This document shows positions 17,744-25,996 of a DNA stretch of 64,000 nt, one piece after another. The first letter of the stretch is position 1, and each line of letters opens with the position of its first letter. A program made the position numbers and the translations under genes. The DNA lies in assembly GCA_014859465.1 (NCBI GenBank), contig JACUUF010000002.1, forward strand, positions 1 to 64,000, in the 5' to 3' direction. The notes under the pieces were generated by a model. It was not told the DNA's origin, did no database searches, and saw only the letters and a list, made by a program, of their open reading frames with translations. Source of the stretch: Methyloprofundus sp. (GTDB lineage Bacteria > Pseudomonadota > Gammaproteobacteria > Methylococcales > Methylomonadaceae).

Positions 17744-18240
17744 TGCTCGCTAAAAATTTAGGTATATCCGAACGAAGGTCCTCTGCTCGTTTTCGCAGAA
17801 GCTTTACAGTGCGAATCAATGGCTGTGAGTATGAGGGTATGGATATTTCGTTAAATGGGTTCTCAATAAAAACATCCGACCGCTATATACACTTCCTAAT
17901 GAAACAGCGACTTAAAGGGGTTGTCATTGTATGCGGTGAGATTGAATATGAAATTGCGCTGTCCGAGGTTTGCTCATACAGGCAAAAGTCGGGAGCAGTC
18001 ATATACGGAGTAAAAATTTTACAAGCCAATGGTAACGATATGCTGCTTCATGAAAAGGTCGCAACTCACCCCAAATTTAACCAAAACTCTCTATCTGTTG
18101 TTAATGGGCGTGATGCCGGAGTTCGCATCAATAAGGTCTTGTCTGAGTTAATTTTAGCATGCGAAAGTCCGGCATTTGATGATTGTGAATTTAGGGCGCT
18201 TGCACTAAATCAACTCAAGCTCTTAAAAAAGATAATTTAG
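17743..18240 (+). CDS. PilZ-domain protein
   Basis: ERRSSARFRRSFTVRINGCEYEGMDISLNGFSI matches the RxxxR...DxSxxG PilZ pattern. Confidence 0.75.
   Translation: MLAKNLGISERRSSARFRRSFTVRINGCEYEGMDISLNGFSIKTSDRYIHFLMKQRLKGVVIVCGEIEYEIALSEVCSYRQKSGAVIYGVKILQANGNDMLLHEKVATHPKFNQNSLSVVNGRDAGVRINKVLSELILACESPAFDDCEFRALALNQLKLLKKII
18153..18166. repeat. Near-copy of the palindrome (TTTAGCATGCGAAA)
   Basis: one mismatch. Confidence 0.5.
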
Positions 18241-18249
18241 CATGCTAAA
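18236..18249. repeat. Palindrome TTTAGCATGCTAAA at a gene junction
   Basis: perfect; within the 16-bp palindrome ATTTAGCATGCTAAAT. Confidence 0.85.
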
Positions 18250-18544
18250 TCTTAAAAAGACGTACAGGATTAATTTTGAGGCAAGCTTTAAGAGTGAAGG
18301 TGTTGCCAAGTTAATGTTTGCCAATTTCACCGAAGCAAACAAGGTGGGATCAACCACTCACTTCTATGCTGTCGTGATCAGGCAAAGTATTGCAAAAGAC
18401 CTTCTTGAGCAGAAGATTTGCAAGTCCATCGAAGTTTCCACGGAGGTTACCCAAAGGAACCCGTTTAGTGCTATTTTTAGCATGCTAAATTTTAAATCCC
18501 GCTTTAATCTCCAACACCAATCAAACAAGCGAGTCGTTTTGTGA
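18242..18544 (+). CDS. Hypothetical protein
   Basis: 100 aa ORF, start codon inside the TTTAGCATGCTAAA palindrome. Confidence 0.55.
   Translation: MLNLKKTYRINFEASFKSEGVAKLMFANFTEANKVGSTTHFYAVVIRQSIAKDLLEQKICKSIEVSTEVTQRNPFSAIFSMLNFKSRFNLQHQSNKRVVL
18476..18489. repeat. Palindrome TTTAGCATGCTAAA
   Basis: perfect copy. Confidence 0.85.
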
Positions 18545-20220
18545 AATTTGTAGAACGCAAAAAACTGTCAGACATAAAGTTGTCGGATCCACTGTTATCC
18601 AGTATCGCTTCTCGACGCCCACCCGAAGCGCTTGTTGAATTTAAACTGCACGATATTAATCCGTATGATCTGCCCGGCATTCAGTCTGCAGTAGAAATTC
18701 TTTTGAGTGCAAAAGAACAGCAGTCAACCGTGATTTGCGTGGTTGATTACGATACTGATGGCATCTGCTCGGGTGCGGTACTTCGCGAAGGTTTGACCAG
18801 CCTCGGGCTAAACGTCGGGATCATGGTTACTGATCGATATGAAGATGGTTATGGGTTTTCTGCAGGTGCCTGCGACAAGCTTCTTGAGCTTAAAGATGTG
18901 CCAGGTGTAATCGTTACAGCTGACCTCGGCTCATCCGATGGCGTGGAAATTGAGCGGTATCAAAGCGAAATGGCCAAGAACGGAAAAAAAATACCCTTTA
19001 TCGTTACAGACCATCATCACATTAGCAAGCTAACACCGCCGGCCACTGCTGATGCATTTATTAACCCAGGTCGAACAGATGTATTTCACGTTTTTAATCA
19101 TCCGATTTGCGGAGCTGCGGTTGCTTGGATGTTGGTTTATGCACTATCTCAAAAAACACCATCCCATTTTGACCCGTATCAACTGCTTGACCTTGTGGCT
19201 GTTGCCACGGTGGGCGATATGGTTTCGCTGTCAAACACACTAAATAGAGCTCTGGTTAAAGAAGGATTGTTCCAACTTAATCAAATGAACCGCTACGCCT
19301 GGCGTGTTCTAGCGGAGAGTAAAAATAAGTCTGAATTCAAAGAAGATGATATTGCGTTTCAGATTGCGCCACGCATAAATGCACTATCCCGCATGGGTGA
19401 TGATGGACAAACTGCTTTAACATGGCTTTCGAGTGACATGAAGGATGCCAGTGAAGCTGCTTTTATCAATATGGAGATCAACAATGATGAACGGAAAGAC
19501 GAGCAGGCCAAGTGTCAAAAACTGGCATTATCGCAAGCTAAATCACAGATGGATTCTGGCGTTTTTGTTTGCGTTTGCTTTGTTCCTGAGTTTACTCATG
19601 GCGTCGTCGGATTGGCAGCTTCTCACGTAGTTAAGGAAACGGGTTTACCGGCAATCGTAATCTCACTGAAAAGCAACGGCATGTTAACCGGCTCGGCGCG
19701 CTCAATTCCCGGCTTTGATTTGCGCTTAGCAATCGAAAAAGCTCAAGATCACACCGGGCTTCTAACAAAGTATGGTGGGCATGCTATGGCTGCAGGTCTA
19801 TCTATGAATTCAGCTGATGATATCGAGGCTTTTCATTCAGCGTTAAACACGATTGCATCCGAAATGCTTAATCACGAACGGCCAGAGCCAACCTTTTTCC
19901 ATGACGGCGAGCTCACTCAAGAAATGCAGTCGGTCGAATCAATTTCCAATTTGCAGTCAATTGGACCGTTTGGGCAGGACTATCCTTACCCAGCCTTTCT
20001 TGTAAAGGGCTTGGTTACAGGTGTTAAGCTGCTAGGCAAGGAGTTTCAGCATGCTAAATTAACGCTGTCTTCGGGCGAAACACTTATGTGGTTTAATCAT
20101 GACGGTCTCGCCGATAAAGCAACAATAAAAATCATGGAGTTCATTGTTTCGCCAACAGTTAACAGCTGGAATGGTCGGCAATCTGTGCAGTACATCGTGC
20201 AGGCGGCCAGGATGTCTTAA
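18541..20220 (+). CDS. recJ: RecJ-like single-strand exonuclease (DHH/DHHA1)
   Basis: VVDYDTDGICSGAV, FIVTDHHHI, GKYGGHAMAAGLS-like C-terminal motif. Confidence 0.88.
   Translation: MKFVERKKLSDIKLSDPLLSSIASRRPPEALVEFKLHDINPYDLPGIQSAVEILLSAKEQQSTVICVVDYDTDGICSGAVLREGLTSLGLNVGIMVTDRYEDGYGFSAGACDKLLELKDVPGVIVTADLGSSDGVEIERYQSEMAKNGKKIPFIVTDHHHISKLTPPATADAFINPGRTDVFHVFNHPICGAAVAWMLVYALSQKTPSHFDPYQLLDLVAVATVGDMVSLSNTLNRALVKEGLFQLNQMNRYAWRVLAESKNKSEFKEDDIAFQIAPRINALSRMGDDGQTALTWLSSDMKDASEAAFINMEINNDERKDEQAKCQKLALSQAKSQMDSGVFVCVCFVPEFTHGVVGLAASHVVKETGLPAIVISLKSNGMLTGSARSIPGFDLRLAIEKAQDHTGLLTKYGGHAMAAGLSMNSADDIEAFHSALNTIASEMLNHERPEPTFFHDGELTQEMQSVESISNLQSIGPFGQDYPYPAFLVKGLVTGVKLLGKEFQHAKLTLSSGETLMWFNHDGLADKATIKIMEFIVSPTVNSWNGRQSVQYIVQAARMS
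20045..20058. repeat. Near-copy of the palindrome (TTCAGCATGCTAAA)
   Basis: one mismatch. Confidence 0.5.
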
Positions 20221-20459
20221 TGAATGTCCTAGATCTTGTTACGATCAAATCCCATGGGCTTGAGTACCAGTATATTGATCGTGCGAAGGCTTTTATAGAC
20301 CTTACCAAGCGATTTAAGGGACGTACTGCTGAAGTTACTTATCACTCACCAGCAACTGAAAAGCTTGTAAGCGAGTTTTATCATGTCTGCAATAAGGGTC
20401 GCGTTAAGCAGCTCAAGTCCGATGCATTAATAAGCAATGAGTTGGATTTAGCATGCTAA
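20220..20459 (+). CDS. Hypothetical protein
   Basis: 79 aa ORF, overlapping stop/start with recJ. Confidence 0.5.
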   Translation: MNVLDLVTIKSHGLEYQYIDRAKAFIDLTKRFKGRTAEVTYHSPATEKLVSEFYHVCNKGRVKQLKSDALISNELDLAC

Positions 20460-20460
20460 A
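20447..20460. repeat. Palindrome TTTAGCATGCTAAA at a gene junction
   Basis: perfect; within the 16-bp palindrome ATTTAGCATGCTAAAT. Confidence 0.85.
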
Positions 20461-20683
20461 TTCTGATCAAAAATTTCATGCATTCGTTAAAGAAAAAAAG
20501 GAGAAGCATCTTTGGATTGATTTCAGGACAAAAAAAGAGAAATGGGATTTTGTACAAAAACACCTGCCGGACGTGGCGGAGTTTGTACTGCTAACAAACA
20601 GTAAAAGGGACTTTGAATTCTCATTCCTCCTTGTCTTAGAGGAGTGGCTTAAAGGCCTTAGTGATGTTCAGATTAACTATTAA
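20453..20683 (+). CDS. Hypothetical protein
   Basis: 76 aa ORF, start inside palindrome at 20447. Confidence 0.5.
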   Translation: MLNSDQKFHAFVKEKKEKHLWIDFRTKKEKWDFVQKHLPDVAEFVLLTNSKRDFEFSFLLVLEEWLKGLSDVQINY

Positions 20684-20698
20684 AGAAGGATTTAATTT

Positions 20699-20974
20699 AT
20701 GTCAAAAGAAGCTTTAATTGACCAAGTGAGTAAAACAACCGGCATGTCTAAAAAAGATGCCACCTCTGCAGTAAATGCGGTCTTTCAGGGTATTGAGTCT
20801 CTGCTTGTCGCTGGGCAGGAAATTTCAATCATTGGCTTCGGCAAGTTCAGCGTAAAAGATGTGCCGGAGCGAATGGGGCGAAACCCTTCAACCGGCGAGC
20901 AAATTAAGATCGCAGCTAAGCGCCAAGTAAAATTCAGCGCAGGTAAAGGTTTGAAGGATGCTGTCCAAAAATAA
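20699..20974 (+). CDS. hup: HU/IHF-family DNA-binding protein
   Basis: MSKEALIDQVSKTTGMSKKDA...GFGKFSVKDVPERMGRNPSTGEQIKIAA. Confidence 0.93.
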   Translation: MSKEALIDQVSKTTGMSKKDATSAVNAVFQGIESLLVAGQEISIIGFGKFSVKDVPERMGRNPSTGEQIKIAAKRQVKFSAGKGLKDAVQK

Positions 20975-20994
20975 CCGCTCTGTGGTTAGCAAGT

Positions 20995-21008
20995 TTTAGC
21001 ATGCTAAA
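20995..21008. repeat. Palindrome TTTAGCATGCTAAA downstream of the HU gene
   Basis: perfect copy in an intergenic gap. Confidence 0.85.
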
Positions 21009-21129
21009 TTAGCAACGAACTTGACAGGTTGTTGCTAAAAAACACCTTCAGCATTCAATCCATGCCGATCCCTTCCAAAAATCCCTGACAGCCTTTTTTT
21101 AATCATCACAATAAAAATAGGTATAACCC

Positions 21130-21612
21130 ATGTCTTTGACACAAGAACATCAATCATCAATTGACAGCCCAATCCACGACAGGGAATCGTTAGTTCCAAA
21201 AGCCAGTTACCCAATGAGCCAATGGGATGTTGAAAGGATTGATATAGGCATCGTGTGCGTTGATGGGTCTGATATCGATCATGTTGCAAACATGGTTGAG
21301 TCGTCAGCGTTAAAGCTAGGGGTTGTCATATCTGACTGCATTAAAACCTACTTAAAGTCGGAGCATCAATCCATAATCGATAAGTCTTCGCATTATTCAT
21401 TTTGCCTAATTGAAGACCCTTCCATTTCAAAAGACTTTGGCCTGCTATTTGCATTCAACCACTTATCACATGCGTTTGCGTTCTCAGAGTCAAATGTTAG
21501 TGATAACCATTTTGATATAGTTGTTTACCGAACACTGGACGACCTGATAAAAGATAAGCCAAAGCAGGTGCTCACGTACCATCTTGAGCAAGCTTTAAAG
21601 CGCGCAGGGTAG
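21130..21612 (+). CDS. Hypothetical protein
   Basis: 160 aa ORF. Confidence 0.6.
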   Translation: MSLTQEHQSSIDSPIHDRESLVPKASYPMSQWDVERIDIGIVCVDGSDIDHVANMVESSALKLGVVISDCIKTYLKSEHQSIIDKSSHYSFCLIEDPSISKDFGLLFAFNHLSHAFAFSESNVSDNHFDIVVYRTLDDLIKDKPKQVLTYHLEQALKRAG

Positions 21613-21785
21613 TGAAAAACAGAATTGCAAATTATAGCCTATTTGAGAAGACTTCTATACCAACCCCTTACAAAGGGATACCTTTCATTGTTTTCTCGTC
21701 TCTAGCAGCTTCTCTCGTAAGCCGTTTTTTTCTAAATTTCTGAAAAACCTTTTTTAGTTGCACTTTACTAAGATGAGGTTTTATT

Positions 21786-22064
21786 TTGAATTTCGCATCA
21801 TATACACCAGTTCTGAATAGTGGCGCCTATGACTTTGTTCCTGATACAAGGCCAGCTTGCAGCATGACTCCATTGTATTCCGAGGTTGCCAGAACTTTAA
21901 CATCGGCAAAGTCAGGCATGACGATCGACGAGGTAGCCAAAAGAGTAAAAACAACAAAGCATCACTCGCGAGTTCGTTTGGCACTAGATGCCTTGGTTAA
22001 AATGGGGCTGGTTTGCAGGAGCGAAGATAATGCCAGCCTGAAGTATCGACTTGCTGAGGCTTGA
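21786..22064 (+). CDS. Winged-helix-like small DNA-binding protein
   Basis: EVARTLTSAKSGMTIDEVAKRVKTTKHHSRVRLALDALVKMGLV. Confidence 0.55.
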   Translation: MNFASYTPVLNSGAYDFVPDTRPACSMTPLYSEVARTLTSAKSGMTIDEVAKRVKTTKHHSRVRLALDALVKMGLVCRSEDNASLKYRLAEA

Positions 22065-22090
22065 GCATTACGACACACCACTCTTTTCTC

Positions 22091-22126
22091 TCCAACTCAT
22101 CATAACATCCATTATGGTGAGTTGGA
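22091..22126. other. Long stem-loop upstream of the 22206 gene
   Basis: TCCAACTCAtCATAAcatccaTTATGgTGAGTTGGA. Confidence 0.55.
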
Positions 22127-22205
22127 AAATAATGCTTTTCGGTACTCGACCAATAACGTGAACATCCTTTAAGGGCTAACAGGACATTAATTAGGGGCTC
22201 GCCAG

Positions 22206-23198
22206 ATGAAGACCATGGCTTATTTGAATTTCGATCGGATTGGAGCTCAGGCAACGGAAAATAAAAAGGGCGCTCCTGTAAATACGGCGATTGATGTTGC
22301 TAGTATTTTTTTTAAGCTTGGCGGTTTATCCGGTGAAAAGATTAAACAACTTACTACCTTGTTTTTTAAGCAAGCCAAGGAGTCAATGGTTTGCTCATTT
22401 ATATGCACAGCTAGAGCTGAGGTTTATACGTGCGATTTAGCCAGGGGTGTCACGCCGGTTGGTACCGGGGCTTTTTTAAAAAAGAAAGGGTTTAACGTTG
22501 GTATTGAGTATGACTCACTGCTTTATACTGCAACCGAGTATAAGGTTTGTGTAAAAAAGAAGGCTATATTAACCACTGCCTACCACCTTCCCTTCATGTT
22601 TAAATCACATTTTATCGAGCGCGTTGCAGAGCGAAAATCTATCGAAACAGTGCATGGCATAAGCGATGTTATTGTGAGTAGTTTTCCTATATTAAAAGTC
22701 TTTGGGTTAGCGGTTAGCTACATTTTATCCAATTTGGATTTTTACGAGAATAAGTACCCATTGTTAATAAAGAAAAAAGACGACAGCCCCACATTTATTA
22801 ACATGGCCGTTCCATTTGAGGGTGGGGGTATGGGTTTGTGCGTTGGTGGAATGTATGCTGGAGGTGATACAGCGGTTGTTGGGCATCGGGTTCATCGTAA
22901 ACTCAATGATCTCCCTGGATGCAGCCTCCTTGTGGAGGATTGTTCAGTCCAATTGAAAACCTATATCGGCGACCTTGATTTAACTTCTGCGCAAGCTAAC
23001 TACCTACAAAGGTATCGCTCCTTGACCGAGCTCCATGCTCTTGCGTTTGCGTTTATTGATGAAAACTTTGAACAGTACATGTTTTTCACAAGGATGCCGA
23101 ACAGCAAAAAGATATTGGAGCGCCCCGCTCTTCCTGATTTTGTAAATCAATACCTTGAGAGCTTGGCGAAGCTCATTTTTAGTTACTCGAAGTTTTAG
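22206..23198 (+). CDS. Hypothetical protein
   Basis: 330 aa ORF; contains HFIERVAERKS. Confidence 0.65.
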   Translation: MKTMAYLNFDRIGAQATENKKGAPVNTAIDVASIFFKLGGLSGEKIKQLTTLFFKQAKESMVCSFICTARAEVYTCDLARGVTPVGTGAFLKKKGFNVGIEYDSLLYTATEYKVCVKKKAILTTAYHLPFMFKSHFIERVAERKSIETVHGISDVIVSSFPILKVFGLAVSYILSNLDFYENKYPLLIKKKDDSPTFINMAVPFEGGGMGLCVGGMYAGGDTAVVGHRVHRKLNDLPGCSLLVEDCSVQLKTYIGDLDLTSAQANYLQRYRSLTELHALAFAFIDENFEQYMFFTRMPNSKKILERPALPDFVNQYLESLAKLIFSYSKF

Positions 23199-23228
23199 TA
23201 TTGTTGCGCTCAATTGGAGGGTTTTTGT

Positions 23229-23675
23229 ATGCGAATTTCAGTCTCACAAGCTAAGAAAATGGGGGTTTGGAACAAAATCCCGCAAAACGTCCAGCAGAAA
23301 ATTCTTGATCGACAGGAGCGCAAACCGGTCAATATCCTTGACCCGCAGCGTATGCTCTTTAATGCGGTAAAGGCCAAGGTGCCAGGGGCAAAATGGGAAG
23401 TCAAAGGGCTTGTCCCGGGGCGAAAATTCCGAGCTGACATCTTCATTCCATCCAGCAATATCGTCATTGAGTTCGACGGGTATCGCCACCACGCCCTATC
23501 AAAGCGCGGATTTCAAAAAGGCCTGGAGCGTCAAAACCAATTTGTTGCGCATGGATTTAAGGTTTTGCGATATTACGCAAAGCAGGTCAATTCTGATCTT
23601 GATAGGGTCATTGAGGAAATCATGGAACTGCATGACTTTACTATGCGAAGTATTAAAAAAGGCGTCCCGGCGTGA
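23229..23675 (+). CDS. PD-(D/E)XK-like nuclease (Vsr/DUF559-like)
   Basis: RKFRADIFIPSSNIVIEFDGYRHHALSKRG...RQNQFVAHGFKVLRYYAKQV; start at MRISVSQ. Confidence 0.65.
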   Translation: MRISVSQAKKMGVWNKIPQNVQQKILDRQERKPVNILDPQRMLFNAVKAKVPGAKWEVKGLVPGRKFRADIFIPSSNIVIEFDGYRHHALSKRGFQKGLERQNQFVAHGFKVLRYYAKQVNSDLDRVIEEIMELHDFTMRSIKKGVPA

Positions 23676-24040
23676 ATACAAAAATAAAAGTTTGGTGCGA
23701 AAAAAACATGGTTAAAGTAAAAGAATTGGCTGGAGTTGCAGGTGTGTCAGAAAAAACAGTCTATAACTTCTTTAATGGTAGCGAGATAAAAAGCGGAGCA
23801 ATCGAAGCCTGGGCTAAAGAGTGGCCTGAAATGATCTGCTATGCACTAGATTTGCAGTGTGATGGAGTGAGTTTTATACCGCAAGATGACGACGAAAGCG
23901 CCCGACTGCAATCCATAATCGACAAGCAATCCGAGCGCATCGCCGCTCTTGAGTGGGCGGTGGCCAAACTTCCTTTTTACCCCCAAATGTCCTTGCGCAT
24001 CACTGTCCTTGAACGGATTGTGTTTGGCAAATCGAACTAA
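23672..24040 (+). CDS. HTH protein with C-terminal coiled coil
   Basis: VKELAGVAGVSEKTVYNFFNG then SARLQSIIDKQSERIAALE. Confidence 0.6.
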   Translation: MNTKIKVWCEKNMVKVKELAGVAGVSEKTVYNFFNGSEIKSGAIEAWAKEWPEMICYALDLQCDGVSFIPQDDDESARLQSIIDKQSERIAALEWAVAKLPFYPQMSLRITVLERIVFGKSN

Positions 24041-25065
24041 CCAGCTCCCTGCCCCGACTTTTTCCGGTGCAGCTCCGCCATACCGTTCTCTTTCGCCGAT
24101 AACCGGGCCACATAACGCATAAACGTCTTGTGGTCTTTCCATCGACCAGCATTCATGGCTTTGGTTGTCTCAACACCGGATGCCACCATGTCTTGAGCCG
24201 CCCCCACCCTTGTTGAGTGTCCAGTGAAGTGAAAATCTTCATCAATCAGCAGCCCCATGCGGTTAATACTCATGGCTACCATTTGACCGGTTAGTCCGCG
24301 ACGGCGAAGCGTGCCGTGTTTCGTCATACTTCTGAAAAGCAAGCCTTCAGCAACCCCGCTCATCTTCAACCAGCGCTTAACCCAAAAGGTCGCGAACGGT
24401 GTTAGGTAGGCATAGTGAATATCTTTATTACCCTTCTTGGACTTGATTTTTTTCACTTCAACAACCGCATCCCCTTCCGAATCAAACTCAATATGCCCCA
24501 CCTCAAGTTTAGCAACCTCGCTTCGGCGCAACAAGGTCGAATATGCCAGTGCGGTTATTGCCAAATCCCGAACGTCACGGATGCTGTTTTTATCAACAAC
24601 TGAACCCAGAATCGTTAAATTAGACTCCCGAAACGGTTGCGCTTGTCTTACCTCGTGCTCACTGTATTCCTGAATATTTTTCAGTGCCGAAACAACCTCC
24701 GGCTCTTCACCAGGCCTGGTGAGTCCTAATATTTTGTGCAACTTATTGATAGTGCTTAACCGACGCTGAATAGTTGTGGGTGCTTTTTTATCCGCATGCT
24801 GCTGAATAATGAATTTCCGCATGACTAATGGGTGTGCCGGTAAAGCACAATGCCGATTCTTCTTGCACCAAGTCATGTACACCGCCATGTCGTACTTAAA
24901 CGCTTCTTGCGAGTTTTTTGACAGCGACTCGATGTAGTACGGTACCTTTTTTCTCATCCCTTCTTGCAGTGAAGGGTCAATAGTGTGGTCGTGCTCAGGG
25001 ACTTCCTCATACATCGGAAGAAATTTGCCCTGATCTTCGTTTTTAATTAACGCTAACTCTCCCAC
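24037..25065 (-). CDS. Second tyrosine recombinase
   Basis: ALAYSTLLRRSEVAKL, FTGHSTRVGAAQDMV, KTFMRYVARL. Confidence 0.85.
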   Translation of the reverse strand: MGELALIKNEDQGKFLPMYEEVPEHDHTIDPSLQEGMRKKVPYYIESLSKNSQEAFKYDMAVYMTWCKKNRHCALPAHPLVMRKFIIQQHADKKAPTTIQRRLSTINKLHKILGLTRPGEEPEVVSALKNIQEYSEHEVRQAQPFRESNLTILGSVVDKNSIRDVRDLAITALAYSTLLRRSEVAKLEVGHIEFDSEGDAVVEVKKIKSKKGNKDIHYAYLTPFATFWVKRWLKMSGVAEGLLFRSMTKHGTLRRRGLTGQMVAMSINRMGLLIDEDFHFTGHSTRVGAAQDMVASGVETTKAMNAGRWKDHKTFMRYVARLSAKENGMAELHRKKSGQGAG

Positions 25066-25168
25066 TAAAGCCTCCCGGTAAATCGTTCCTAGTTACTTAA
25101 AAAGGAGGTTGGTAAATTTTGGTTTTTAAAATGATGAGAACGCTTTTTTTGATAAAAAGGAGGCGCGA

Positions 25169-25939
25169 ATGCAAGACAAAATCACAAACTATCTACCTGA
25201 ACTATTTATTGTCGTTAATCAAGGCGGAGAATATCTTGACTACTTTGGCGGAGCTGACCTGTCCGGGCACCAAGGTGTAGAAGACCTTAACGGTCGATCG
25301 CTGAGTGATTTTTTCGATAGAAAAACAGTTGAGAAAATCATTAAAACAATCAAGCTAGCGATTAACAAAAACGTTATAAGTGAAGTTGAATACAAGATAC
25401 AAAGTGCTGGCGAACTGGTAAACCAGTATTACAGAGCATCTTTAGCCCCTGTACTGGATTCGTCGATCTATGGTGAGGATTGCGTCATTATGTCGATTCA
25501 AAACATCACAAGAGAAATTGACGCGTTCTACCAAACCTGCAAAGTCACCCCGTTTGACACAACCCTGCCTGTCACCAATGTATTTAACTTGGTAGCGATT
25601 GACGACACCCTAATGGAGCTTGATAATCGCTCACAAGACCGAATCGCGGTTATAAAGTTAGAGCTTAAAGAGCTTAACCAAATTCAAGCTGCATGCAGTA
25701 AAGAAGTAAAGGACAATCTTGAAATCACCATTATCCATGCGCTACAAAGCGCAATAAAATTCGCCGATCATGTGATTGCGCGAGAAGGCTTTGGCTCCTA
25801 CTGGATTGGTGCCCTCGTTAGTGAAGCCGTTTTGCATGATGTTGTAAGCAATGCTATGAAGCCAATTTCAGATAAAGTGGTTGCCTCTCGAAATCCTGAC
25901 TTCAAAATTGATGCACAGGTCTCGCTTGAGTTCATGTAA
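25169..25939 (+). CDS. PAS-domain protein with degenerate GGDEF-like C-terminus
   Basis: PAS-like N-terminus; ADHVIAREGFGSYWIGALVSE in place of RxGGDEFxI. Confidence 0.5.
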   Translation: MQDKITNYLPELFIVVNQGGEYLDYFGGADLSGHQGVEDLNGRSLSDFFDRKTVEKIIKTIKLAINKNVISEVEYKIQSAGELVNQYYRASLAPVLDSSIYGEDCVIMSIQNITREIDAFYQTCKVTPFDTTLPVTNVFNLVAIDDTLMELDNRSQDRIAVIKLELKELNQIQAACSKEVKDNLEITIIHALQSAIKFADHVIAREGFGSYWIGALVSEAVLHDVVSNAMKPISDKVVASRNPDFKIDAQVSLEFM

Positions 25940-25957
25940 AAGCCAAAATCAGCACCC

Positions 25958-25991
25958 CCCCCTTTTTTTCTAACTATAGAGATAAAGGGGG
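25958..25991 (+). promoter_or_regulatory. SD-sequestering hairpin
   Basis: CCCCCTTT (25958-25965)/AAAGGGGG (25984-25991), SD in the 3' arm. Confidence 0.5.
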
Positions 25992-25996
25992 ATTGC

